28,687 bases of DNA. Origin: a virus. Below the pieces are notes generated by a model. That model did not search any database. It saw only the letters and a program-made list of their open reading frames with translations, and was not told where the DNA came from. Positions 21,775 to 28,567 of the stretch are shown here, in pieces. Numbering within the stretch: the first letter of the stretch is position 1; the number at the start of each line of letters is the position of its first letter. The translations under genes and the position numbers were made by a program. The stretch lies in IMG/VR virus record IMGVR_UViG_3300025266_000036, positions 1 through 28,687 of that record; one strand, 5' to 3'.

Positions 21775-21884
21775 CTTTTTAGCTTTAAGTTTAACAGTCT
21801 TTCTTTTATTGCTTTTCTTTCTTTACCCTTTGGTAGCTTGTCTAATAGTTGTTGTAGCTTTTGTATTATTTTTTTTCTGTTCAT
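21771..21884 (-). CDS. 37-aa basic helical peptide before methyltransferase
   Basis: MNRKKIIQKLQQLLDKLPKG, then KERKAIKERLLNLKLKR: two short amphipathic helices with many Lys/Arg. The TGA overlaps the methyltransferase ATG, so translational coupling is probable. Unknown function; it may bind DNA. Confidence 0.6.
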   Translation of the reverse strand: MNRKKIIQKLQQLLDKLPKGKERKAIKERLLNLKLKR

Positions 21885-21894
21885 AGTTCTGTTT

Positions 21895-22458
21895 TTAAGT
21901 TGCACAGTTAATTATTTCGTATTCACTATTGTTTTGTTTCCATTCAAAAGACCTTAACACTAAAGCTGCACGTTCATCATACATATCTTGTTGTTCTTCT
22001 TCTAGGTTTCTGTATTTCTTTTCATTATGTGTTAGGCTACTTTCTTTTGTTAGTTTGTTTAGTTTTTCTATTGCTTTAAAATAATCTTTTTCTAGTGCTT
22101 CGTGTTTTTTTTCTATAATCTCTAATCTCGACAATTGGCTGTATTGTAATTGTGACCTTACTATAAAATTGCTTTCTAGCTTATCATAGTAATCAAATCT
22201 TGATTGTTTATAGATAGGATACATTTTGTTTGCGTGTATTGCTGTTGCGTGGTCAAATGATTTACCGTTTGATTTTATAAAGTCTGATATGCTTACCCAT
22301 CTCATATCTAGTTTGTTTCTTAATATATGACATAGTAAAGCACGATGTTCTACATATTCTGCTTGTCTTGTTTGTTTGTATATATCTATTCCAGATAATT
22401 GTATAAGCAAATCACTTATTTGTTCTGGTGTTTCTAGTTTGTCTATATCGTTTTGCAT
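21895..22458 (-). CDS. protein with DnaA domain-IV-like DNA-binding segment
   Basis: 187 aa. Residues 29-80 follow the layout of the DnaA C-terminal helix-turn-helix: QTRQAEYVEHRALLCHILRNKL, a hydrophobic VSISDFIK, then KSFDHATAIHANKMY, which matches the DHxTxxHA signature. There is no AAA+ ATPase domain. The C-terminal half (90-175) is a Glu/Lys coiled coil. It may bind an origin or regulatory DnaA-box-like site, or interfere with host DnaA. It lies between recombination genes and the methyltransferase. The similarity is by eye. Confidence 0.62.
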   Translation of the reverse strand: MQNDIDKLETPEQISDLLIQLSGIDIYKQTRQAEYVEHRALLCHILRNKLDMRWVSISDFIKSNGKSFDHATAIHANKMYPIYKQSRFDYYDKLESNFIVRSQLQYSQLSRLEIIEKKHEALEKDYFKAIEKLNKLTKESSLTHNEKKYRNLEEEQQDMYDERAALVLRSFEWKQNNSEYEIINCAT

Positions 22459-22565
22459 AAAGCTAATATTTTTAAATCTTCTTGTATTTCGGTTAACATT
22501 TTAATTGCATCTTGATAGTCTTGGTTTTGTATTGCTTCCTTGACTATCTCTAAATCATTTACCAT
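22443..22565 (-). CDS. 40-aa acidic helical protein
   Basis: The ATG at 22565 lies 11 nt inside the 59-aa gene, and the TAG lies 16 nt inside the DnaA-like gene. The product is MVNDLEIVKEAIQNQDYQDA, then IKMLTEIQEDLKILALCKTI. Unknown; the overlaps suggest a coupled relay gene. Confidence 0.58.
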   Translation of the reverse strand: MVNDLEIVKEAIQNQDYQDAIKMLTEIQEDLKILALCKTI

Positions 22566-22734
22566 TGCTTTGTAGTTTTTGGATATATAATGCTGCATCC
22601 ATTAGTTCTTCTTTTAAGTGTTGTAAAAAGTCATCTTTGTTATTGTCTTGTAGTGTTGTTTTGTATTTATCTATTCCTACACAACTTCTTATGTCAAACT
22701 CTCTTTTTAAGTCTTCAACTATTTTATCTTTCAT
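22555..22734 (-). CDS. 59-aa MazG/dNTP-pyrophosphohydrolase-like small protein
   Basis: VEDLKREFDIRSCVGIDKYKTTLQDNNKDDFLQHLKEELMDAALYIQKL follows the pattern of small phage nucleotide pyrophosphohydrolase-like proteins (a KY-TTL---N--D-L-H--EE--DAA-Y--KL layout). The EExxD helix could bind Mg2+. It might alter dNTP pools. Short for the family, so activity is uncertain. Confidence 0.6.
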   Translation of the reverse strand: MKDKIVEDLKREFDIRSCVGIDKYKTTLQDNNKDDFLQHLKEELMDAALYIQKLQSNGK

Positions 22735-22985
22735 TTTATTTCTCCTTTTAAAGCAAAGTTTCTTTCTCTATACATCTTATTGTAAGCTGAAATTTTCTCT
22801 TTGTTATTGTCTCTGTATCTCTGTCTTATTAAAGCATAAGCATCTGGATTATTTTTTCTCCACAGCTTCTTCCTTTTTATTAAAATTTCTCTGTTAGCCT
22901 CTCTGTATTCTTTTTGTTGTTTCAATATTGCTTCTCTGTTAGCTAACCTATATATTTTCTTTGCTTTTTTTTCTTTGAGTGTCAT
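22731..22985 (-). CDS. 84-aa Lys/Arg-rich helical repeat protein
   Basis: I use the ATG at 22985; the longer frame would start with GTG at 23021. A repeated unit of about 17 residues with a YR-AN-E-I pattern (KKIYRLANREAIL, KEYREANREILI, then NNPDAYALIRQRYRDNNKEKI) covers most of it. The same repeats precede HNH or GIY-YIG nuclease domains in many phage proteins, but no nuclease domain follows here. Probable DNA/RNA-binding remnant or stand-alone repeat. Confidence 0.62.
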   Translation of the reverse strand: MTLKEKKAKKIYRLANREAILKQQKEYREANREILIKRKKLWRKNNPDAYALIRQRYRDNNKEKISAYNKMYRERNFALKGEIK

Positions 22986-22987
22986 AT

Positions 22988-23701
22988 TTATTCTGTTCTT
23001 AATTTTAAAAGGTGATAGCACTCTGCATATTTTTGTCTTGCTTTACCTTTGTATTCTTGTTTAAATAATTCGTATAGCTTTCTTGTGTATTGGTATTTAG
23101 TGTTGCAGTCTTTAAAATGCTTTTCTGCAAACTTAACACCCTTACCCTTAAAGTAGTTTACATTATCAGCAGTATCACCAACAATCATTTGCTCATAGAA
23201 ATTGTACATAGCTTCTTCTTCTGTTATGTCTAATACAACCTGGTGCTTGTAGTGATAGTTGTACATCAAACAAGGAAACTGTTTATAGTCTTTATCTATG
23301 CTGACTATCATAACCTCATCCCTACCTATATCATCACTAATCTGTTTCCAGTACCTTGCAACCATATCATCTGTTTCAATACCGTAACCCCATATACTAT
23401 CATATTGGTCTTTTACAAATTGGTGCATCTCATTTAAAAGAGGTGGCAGTTCTTGTTTCTTTCTATTGGCTTTGTACTTCTTTGTTATGAGTTTTCTAAA
23501 GTTACCCTTTGAACCACTAAAACATAATACCTTGTCTATTGTATATTTTTCTTCCAAGTCGTTAACAATTCGCATATACTGCTGGTCAAACTTGTTTCTA
23601 CTATCCTCTATATCGGTGTAGTACTTTTCATCATCTGGTGTTTCTCTTTTACGGTAACAACTAGCAAAGATTAAACTATCTGCATCTACTAATAAAATCA
23701 T
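22988..23701 (-). CDS. 5'-3' exonuclease (FEN/PIN-like)
   Basis: 237 aa. Processive 5'-3' degradation supplies 3' single strands to the Rad52-like annealing protein and removes RNA primers. Metal-binding acids are visible in family order: LLVDADSL (D6), KANR clamp (77-80) after FRKLITKKY, IETDDMVARY (E109, D111, D112), SIDKDYKQFP (D136, D138) and VGDTADNV (D176, D179), followed by the GKGVKFAEK helix-hairpin-helix-like turn. It resembles T7 gp6 and other small phage exonucleases. Coupled to the upstream gene by ATGA. Confidence 0.88.
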   Translation of the reverse strand: MILLVDADSLIFASCYRKRETPDDEKYYTDIEDSRNKFDQQYMRIVNDLEEKYTIDKVLCFSGSKGNFRKLITKKYKANRKKQELPPLLNEMHQFVKDQYDSIWGYGIETDDMVARYWKQISDDIGRDEVMIVSIDKDYKQFPCLMYNYHYKHQVVLDITEEEAMYNFYEQMIVGDTADNVNYFKGKGVKFAEKHFKDCNTKYQYTRKLYELFKQEYKGKARQKYAECYHLLKLRTE

Positions 23702-24009
23702 AATTCTGCTTGTGCTATTTTAATCATTTCTAGGTGCATCTGTTGTATCTTCTTTTGTTCTTTGCACACCATACTAATAATACTTGGTAAGTCTCTAAAA
23801 AGCTGGTCAGCATCCATTACAAGTGTTTTGTCTTCATCTACATTACCGTAACCAATTACAAGTTCACCATCAGAACAATGTAGTGTATGTGTTTCACCTA
23901 CATATGTATGATTGTCTTTTTCATCTAGTTGCTTGTAAAGTACTGCAATTAGTTCTTGTTGTTCTTCCATTCTTGCTTGTAGTCTGTCTATCCTGTTATC
24001 TTGTTCCAT
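23698..24009 (-). CDS. 103-aa protein with N-terminal coiled coil
   Basis: Residues 2-34 are a coiled coil (DNRIDRLQARMEEQQELIAVLYKQL), followed by a beta segment (THTLHCSDGELVIGYGNVDEDKTLVM) and a helical end. The HTLHCSDGE stretch does not match a family I know. Coupled to the exonuclease start. Confidence 0.65.
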   Translation of the reverse strand: MEQDNRIDRLQARMEEQQELIAVLYKQLDEKDNHTYVGETHTLHCSDGELVIGYGNVDEDKTLVMDADQLFRDLPSIISMVCKEQKKIQQMHLEMIKIAQAEL

Positions 24010-24161
24010 TTGTCTATTGTTATGTTAAGTTTTAAATAATTTCTGTTCTTCTTTTCTTTTACTTGGTAGTTAATTTGTACATCAGTAATCTCACTATCTT
24101 GTTCAGTATGAAATTCTATTTGCTTTTTTAACTTTTCCCAAGCTGCTTTGTTTACTTCCAT
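23988..24161 (-). CDS. 57-aa protein between Mom-like and 103-aa genes
   Basis: The ATG at 24161 shares a base with the Mom-like stop, and the TAG lies 22 nt inside the next gene. The product begins MEVNKAAWEKLKKQIEFHTE, then EITDVQINYQVKEKKNRNYLKLNITIDKW. One helix and a beta hairpin; unknown. Confidence 0.62.
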   Translation of the reverse strand: MEVNKAAWEKLKKQIEFHTEQDSEITDVQINYQVKEKKNRNYLKLNITIDKWNKITG

Positions 24162-24868
24162 CAATCGTTATTATAGTGTTTTAAATATGGTTGCTCTTTA
24201 TGGTTGCATTTCTTAACCCAGCTTTTGTCTAAAAACTTTATGTATCTAAATTGTCTTAAATCGTGTTTAGTTGCTTGTTCTTTATTTGTTTGTAAATATC
24301 TACAACCACCAACATTGTTTTTATATCTTTCACTTTTCTTTGATACAGTCATACTTGTATTGTGGTACATTGTATTTTCAAGTTCCCAAAAACTACTTGT
24401 ATGTTCACCATAATATCTAAAACTACAAGCTTGATAAACAATACCTAAACCACCACATCTTTCATCTGCAAATGATTGTATCCATTTTATAGTTTTTAAT
24501 TTACCTTTTATGTATTTGATACTATAAGAAATAGCCATACTTTCACTATTTTTTTTAGCCATATCATCTAACCACATACGGTTAAGTTCTAAATATTGGT
24601 TCATTTCAGTACCCATAACAACACTGCCACAACTTGCTGGGTTCATAGCATAACCATACTGTAATACACCTAATAATTTATTTTTAATAAATACCCCTAA
24701 ATGTATGTACGTTGCATTATACACTTTTTTGCTATAATGATTTTCTATAATAATTTTATTAGCTATATCCTTTTCTATTTCTTTAATACAAAATTCATCA
24801 GTACCATAACCTATAATATCTTTGTGCCCAAACATTGGTATCTGGGCACTATAAATATATCCTTTCAT
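24161..24868 (-). CDS. Mom-like DNA adenine modification protein (GNAT fold)
   Basis: 235 aa. In phage Mu, Mom changes adenine to a methylcarbamoyl form that blocks host restriction enzymes. The GNAT-type pattern here: ENHYSKKVYNATYIHLGVFIKNKLLGVLQYGYAMNP (42-77), LELNRMWLDD (93-102), NSESMAISYSIKYIK (107-121), and IQSFADERCGGLGIVYQACSFRYYGE (130-155), which matches the SFAD...G-IY-A-GF layout of Mom-like proteins. The C-terminus is basic. TAATG coupling to the ParB-like gene upstream suggests they act together. The family is likely; the chemical product is not deducible. Confidence 0.78.
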   Translation of the reverse strand: MKGYIYSAQIPMFGHKDIIGYGTDEFCIKEIEKDIANKIIIENHYSKKVYNATYIHLGVFIKNKLLGVLQYGYAMNPASCGSVVMGTEMNQYLELNRMWLDDMAKKNSESMAISYSIKYIKGKLKTIKWIQSFADERCGGLGIVYQACSFRYYGEHTSSFWELENTMYHNTSMTVSKKSERYKNNVGGCRYLQTNKEQATKHDLRQFRYIKFLDKSWVKKCNHKEQPYLKHYNND

Positions 24869-25677
24869 TATACTAATTCTTTTACATATGTTGAAAAGGT
24901 TTGCTCAACCGCATCTTTAGTAAATGAACAACTTTGTGTTGAGTTAAAATGGTATGTTGTAAAGTCAATTAACATATCTAATATTTCTTTATTAGTCTTT
25001 TCAAGAATATTATTTGATTTTATTTTACTCATAACTGGTATTATACTTCCTCCATTTAATTTCATTGCTTTACCATTTTTTTCTAAATGCTTTATTAGTT
25101 TTCCATTCTTTAAATAGTTTTCACCTAAATACTCAACCAGGTTTAAAGTTCTGTTAAATTCTTTTGTTAAGTTAGCAGAACCATTTTTTATGTTCTTTGC
25201 TTCACCTAAAAATATTTTTATTAAAGCTGGTATTGTAAATAGTTTACTATGCACATCACTTGCTTCTTTTAAATTTTTTGGGCTTTGTAAAACATCACGT
25301 AAAAACTTTTTATATACTTTGTGATTTGAACCAGCATAACTAACTACATAATCAATTTGCTTTAAAACTTTACCCCTTGTGTTAAATGATATAAAAGACT
25401 TTCTTGCATCTTCTTGGTCTTTCACATAAATCTCCTTAACACTTATTTTTTTAAGATTTAGAACATCTAACATTGCAGATTTTAAATGTGCCCCATCGGT
25501 TAATATTTTAGTGCCATCTTTTGTAACACTAATTAATACATCACGCATTTGACCTTGTGTTGAAACCGCTTCCGCTAAATCTTTAACATTGTTTTCATTT
25601 CTCCACCTTTGCCAAGATGGTATAATTACATTGTTAAAATCTTTTTTTGTGTAAACTTTGTTTTTAATTGTTTTCAT
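24868..25677 (-). CDS. ParB/sulfiredoxin-like N-terminal domain protein
   Basis: 269 aa. Residues 18-75 follow the ParB N-terminal domain: VIIPSWQRWRNENNVKDLAEAVSTQGQMRDVLISVTKDGTKILTDGAHLKSAML, where DGAH replaces the usual DGxHR and IPSWQR replaces I-P-QR. The remainder is Lys/Asn-rich, with helical stretches and no clear domain. No ParA, plasmid or partition site is seen, so a role in genome partition is unlikely. Coupling to the Mom-like gene suggests a part in DNA modification or its control. First gene under promoter P3. Confidence 0.75.
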   Translation of the reverse strand: MKTIKNKVYTKKDFNNVIIPSWQRWRNENNVKDLAEAVSTQGQMRDVLISVTKDGTKILTDGAHLKSAMLDVLNLKKISVKEIYVKDQEDARKSFISFNTRGKVLKQIDYVVSYAGSNHKVYKKFLRDVLQSPKNLKEASDVHSKLFTIPALIKIFLGEAKNIKNGSANLTKEFNRTLNLVEYLGENYLKNGKLIKHLEKNGKAMKLNGGSIIPVMSKIKSNNILEKTNKEILDMLIDFTTYHFNSTQSCSFTKDAVEQTFSTYVKELV

Positions 25678-25705
25678 TTTATTCTGTTTTTAAATTAATA
25701 ATATC

Positions 25706-25750
25706 CAAATGTAATACTATTTACCTTATAAACAAAACATTTAACAACTA
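25706..25750 (-). promoter_or_regulatory. early-type promoter P3 with shared 24-bp element
   Basis: The shared element lies at 25727..25750, overlapping the stop codon of the upstream nuclease gene. On the minus strand TTG (25735..25733), a 19-nt spacer and TACATTTG (25713..25706) give the best Bacteroidota -33/-7 match in the window. Confidence 0.75.
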
Positions 25751-26167
25751 ATTTGGTTCTATATTTATATTAATTCTAACTGCTTGGTTTTCTTTAAGCA
25801 AGTAAACATCTTTAAGCAATCTTTTCTTTGTCCACATTGTAGTATCTGGACAATACTTCTTTACTGTCTTTGGCATCTCTAAAGTGTTGAGCCAATACAT
25901 AAAGTTTCCTTTGGGGTCATTAACAAAGTATATCTTTACCTCATCATCTAAAGCCATTAAAGCATCGTACTTGTCTTTTTCAAGCATCTTTTCCTCATAG
26001 TACTTATTGCGGAATTTCATCTCTATAACGCAATTTTTTCCTTTAGGTGTTTTTCCTTTTGCATCGTATCTAGTGTAACCCTCACCACACCATTCTAAAT
26101 CCCAACCATCTAAATTAAGAAGAAATACAACTGCTTTCTCCCATTCGTTTATTGTTTTAATTCCCAT
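25748..26167 (-). CDS. PD-(D/E)XK-like nuclease, 139 aa
   Basis: The active-site pattern Y-D35-AKGKTPKGKNCVI-E49-M-K51 fits a PD-(D/E)XK core, followed by FRNKYYEEKMLEKDKYDALMAL and KIYFVNDPKGNFMYWLNTL, a layout shared by small phage nuclease-like proteins that often sit with recombination genes. Probable role: branched-DNA or Holliday-junction cleavage. Its start overlaps the 69-aa gene by 11 nt. Confidence 0.65.
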   Translation of the reverse strand: MGIKTINEWEKAVVFLLNLDGWDLEWCGEGYTRYDAKGKTPKGKNCVIEMKFRNKYYEEKMLEKDKYDALMALDDEVKIYFVNDPKGNFMYWLNTLEMPKTVKKYCPDTTMWTKKRLLKDVYLLKENQAVRININIEPN

Positions 26168-26366
26168 TGTTCCAAATTATATTTAGTTGTTTTATCCATA
26201 ATTTTATTTTCTTTGGATTGCAAGTGCAAGGTTTTTGGTATTTATGTTTGTAGTACGTTGCGTGTAACTCACAAATTAAATCAAATTCATAAGGTTGCAA
26301 TGTGCTTTTTGGTTCTGACCTAAAGTTGCTCCAGCTTTCAAAGTCTTGTTTATTAAATTTTACCAT
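26157..26366 (-). CDS. 69-aa conserved hypothetical with CTC motif
   Basis: The C-terminal half, FDLICELHATYYKHKYQKPCTCNPKKIKLWIKQLNIIW, contains a CELHA-Y--HKY-KPCTC segment I associate with small phage proteins of Bacteroidota. Cys and His residues could bind zinc. Function unknown. Confidence 0.68.
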   Translation of the reverse strand: MVKFNKQDFESWSNFRSEPKSTLQPYEFDLICELHATYYKHKYQKPCTCNPKKIKLWIKQLNIIWNNGN

Positions 26367-26506
26367 CTATCAATTTTTATTTCATTTAACTTTTTTCTTC
26401 TGTTGTTGCAGTCACATTTAGTACCTCTTAATTTATGGTATTTATCTACTAGGTATTTAATGCCAGTATATTTAGTTATGTAATAAATAATGTTTCCTAG
26501 TTTCAT
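26360..26506 (-). CDS. 48-aa small protein with CDC motif
   Basis: ATGA overlap with the upstream nuclease and 7-nt overlap with the 69-aa gene. MKLGNIIYYITKYTGIKYLV, then DKYHKLRGTKCDCNNRRKKLNEIKIDRW. A CDCNNRRKK-N motif follows a hydrophobic helix. Similar short proteins occur in phages; the role is unknown. Confidence 0.68.
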   Translation of the reverse strand: MKLGNIIYYITKYTGIKYLVDKYHKLRGTKCDCNNRRKKLNEIKIDRW

Positions 26507-26898
26507 ACTTTAAGTTTTTTGATATTCCATTTTACACCTAACTCATTTAGTATGGTTACCAAATCTTTTTCAGTTTGTGGTGTAAGCCATTTACCATTCC
26601 AATAATATTTGTCTAACTTACACTTATGTAATTCAATTAATTCATTTGGGTCATAATTTTCGTGCGTAAGAAATAATGATACAACCTTTTTTGTGTGCCA
26701 GCTATCAGATATTCTTTCAAGCAATAATCTTTGACCAGTTGGTAATGTGTTGCCTTTTCTTTTTACTTCTATAAGTATTAATGCTTCATTGTTAAACTCC
26801 AATACAGCATCTATATCTGATGGGTGTATAGCACCGTTTTTAATACCACTAAAGTCAATACCTTGTTTTATTTGTTTTTTGTTTCTAATTAAACTCAT
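26503..26898 (-). CDS. PD-(D/E)XK/VRR-like nuclease, 131 aa
   Basis: The active-site pattern HPSDID30AVLEFNNEALILI-E44-V-K46 plus RKGNTLPTGQRLLLERI (with Q56) fits the PD-(D/E)XK fold, close to VRR or phage-type endonucleases. An aromatic end (YYWNGKWLTPQTEKDLV) follows. Probably resolves or nicks branched DNA. Coupled to the sigma-like gene by ATGA. Confidence 0.68.
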   Translation of the reverse strand: MSLIRNKKQIKQGIDFSGIKNGAIHPSDIDAVLEFNNEALILIEVKRKGNTLPTGQRLLLERISDSWHTKKVVSLFLTHENYDPNELIELHKCKLDKYYWNGKWLTPQTEKDLVTILNELGVKWNIKKLKV

Positions 26899-27371
26899 AA
26901 TATTTTTTTTAATTTATTTTTTACTTTGTTATATGTGTTGTAAAGTGAATAGTAATGTATCATACTTTTCCTAGAAAATTCTGCAATGCTTTCACCCTCA
27001 TTAATTATTTCAAATACCTTTCTATCATACCAGAACATTTTTGATAGTTCTTCTTGTATTTTATCGTATGGTTCAGTAAAGTTTACATCTGTAGTTGTTA
27101 AATGAATATCATCTATAGAAACCATAGTGATGTTTTTGCCTTTTCTTTTTAAATCGTAAAACAATGTTCTTAATGTTTTGAAGATATAGTAGTAGTTTAT
27201 TTCTTTTTCGTTGTACATTATATCTAAACCCTTTTCAAGTTTAAGTTGTATTTTAATATACATTTCTTGTACTAAATCTTCTGCTACTTCTTGTTTGCAC
27301 CCAAAGGATAAAACTATTTCTAACCATTCTTTATGCTTTGCAGCAACTAATATCATTGTTTTTTGTACCAT
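26895..27371 (-). CDS. ECF-like RNA polymerase sigma factor
   Basis: 158 aa. Region 2-like segment (9-76): VAAKHKEWLEIVLSFGCKQEVAEDLVQEMYIKI, then INYYYIFKTLRTLFYDLKRK, which matches the AEDLVQEVF-K and LxxxLRNLFYDxLRK layout of ECF sigma factors. Region 4-like segment (112-158): FWYDRKVFEIINEGESIAEFSRKSMIHYYSLYNTYNKVKNKLKKI, a helix-turn-helix for the -35 box. It would let the phage redirect host polymerase, most simply to the CGTTATATA promoters. It lies between the ATPase and nuclease genes. Moderately sure of the family. Confidence 0.66.
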   Translation of the reverse strand: MVQKTMILVAAKHKEWLEIVLSFGCKQEVAEDLVQEMYIKIQLKLEKGLDIMYNEKEINYYYIFKTLRTLFYDLKRKGKNITMVSIDDIHLTTTDVNFTEPYDKIQEELSKMFWYDRKVFEIINEGESIAEFSRKSMIHYYSLYNTYNKVKNKLKKIL

Positions 27372-27373
27372 AT

Positions 27374-28210
27374 CTATTTTAATGGGTCATATAAATCACC
27401 TACTATTATCGGTAAACCTTTTTCATTTACTTGAAAACTAAATGTTTCAAAAGAGTAACCCCTACTTCTACCACACTTTACCGTTGTGTAATCTTTGTTT
27501 ACTGTGTTGGCTTCTAAACTTATTACGGTTTCAGCTTTCTTTTCTAATGCAGAACCTAGATGACCAGTTCCAAGTTTTGCACTACCAAAGTTTTGATGTA
27601 TCACACAAATTATATGCACGTTTTGTTGTTGGCTTATTCTCATTAATGCACTTACTAATTCATTGCTTTTTTCTATGTTGTTTACATCTGCACATAAATC
27701 TGCTACACCATCTATAATAACCAGAGATGGTTCTTTTATGTTTTCCTTTAGATAGTATTCAATAAATTCTAATCGTTCCTTAAAACCTATTGTACGCAAT
27801 GCAAAGGTGTGGTATTTGTCTTTTGGTATGTTGCTATCCATATCTAATGGTCTTCTAAATACTTTGCTGCAATGCCAAGCACCTTGTTCTGTATCTATGT
27901 GAATTAAATCACCATTACCCCTATGACCTTTTATATTACCACCATAAATATTTGTTCCACTTAAATATGCACTAGCTAATAATGATACAAAAAATGTTTT
28001 TCTTGTTTTTGGTGGTGCAGTAATTACTGAAAGGTTGCCATAAGTTCCCAAAGAAATTGGGATAATGCTATCACCTTTATCTGATTGTAAAACCTTTTCA
28101 CCATAGCTTAAACATACTGGTGGGTATTCTAATTTTTCGTTAATATCAATCTTGCAACTATCTGCAATAAATTCCATTAACATATTCTGTTCTGTTTCTT
28201 TTTCTGTCAT
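27374..28210 (-). CDS. RecA-like (AAA_25/RepA-type) ATPase, replication helicase-like
   Basis: 278 aa. P-loop: SVITAPPKTRKTFFVSLLASA, where PPKTRKT (66-72) stands for the usual GxxxxGKT and the second Gly is Arg. Then HIDTEQG (104-110), Walker B SLVIIDGVADL (162-172), and HIICVIHQNFGS (199-210) with a sensor-like motif, followed by HLGSALEKKAETVISL. The order is that of RepA/DnaB-like hexameric ATPases in phages and mobile elements. It follows ssb after an attenuator-like terminator. Confidence 0.78.
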   Translation of the reverse strand: MTEKETEQNMLMEFIADSCKIDINEKLEYPPVCLSYGEKVLQSDKGDSIIPISLGTYGNLSVITAPPKTRKTFFVSLLASAYLSGTNIYGGNIKGHRGNGDLIHIDTEQGAWHCSKVFRRPLDMDSNIPKDKYHTFALRTIGFKERLEFIEYYLKENIKEPSLVIIDGVADLCADVNNIEKSNELVSALMRISQQQNVHIICVIHQNFGSAKLGTGHLGSALEKKAETVISLEANTVNKDYTTVKCGRSRGYSFETFSFQVNEKGLPIIVGDLYDPLK

Positions 28211-28223
28211 TCGTTAAATATAT

Positions 28224-28259
28224 AAAAAAAAAGGTGTAAGTTAAAAACCTACACCCTTT
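28224..28259 (-). terminator. intrinsic terminator/attenuator between ssb and ATPase gene
   Basis: On the minus strand GGTGTA pairs with TACACC (28255..28250 with 28238..28233) around an 11-nt loop, with nine T residues. Only 13 nt separate the T run from the ATPase ATG, so downstream genes need read-through: ssb would be made in excess. Confidence 0.8.
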
Positions 28260-28264
28260 ATTAA

Positions 28265-28567
28265 TTAAAATGGTAAATCATCACTTGCTGGTTCTTTTAC
28301 CGCTTGTGGCTGGTCATCTCTTTCTGCAACCGTTACACCTTGGTCACTCATCCAAACTACCTTACCATTACCGAGATAGTTTTTAGCAACCTTTGCTTCT
28401 CTTTCTTCTTTGGTTTGGCTATCCATAAAAGCTACGTTGTTACCATACCTGGTTTCATCTTGTACTGCGATTGTGAAATTGTAGTAAACTGCACCGTCCT
28501 TACCTTTGATGAATTTTTCTTTAGGTAGTCTATCTACTCTAATACTTCCGTTGATAATTGCACTCAT
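28265..28567 (-). CDS. ssb: single-stranded DNA-binding protein
   Basis: 100 aa from the ATG at 28567; a longer frame would begin with GTG at 28609. SSB coats ssDNA and recruits repair proteins. The N-terminus (MSAIINGSIRVDRLPKEKF) and YYNFTIAVQDETRYGNNVAFMD are OB-fold-like strands, and the acidic tail ends in DDLPF, the classic SSB tip that binds partner proteins. It is smaller than bacterial SSB (about 170 aa). It sits next to the Rad52-like gene in the early operon. Confidence 0.88.
   Translation of the reverse strand: MSAIINGSIRVDRLPKEKFIKGKDGAVYYNFTIAVQDETRYGNNVAFMDSQTKEEREAKVAKNYLGNGKVVWMSDQGVTVAERDDQPQAVKEPASDDLPF

Noticed and set aside
22735-22748. Shine-Dalgarno-like GGAG before the 59-aa gene
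   Set aside because: It is part of the C-terminal codons of the preceding gene, and no general Shine-Dalgarno pattern exists in this window.
26022-26030. Near copy of the late motif (CGTTATAGA, minus strand)
   Set aside because: Inside the coding region of the 139-aa nuclease and one mismatch away; no gene starts after it.
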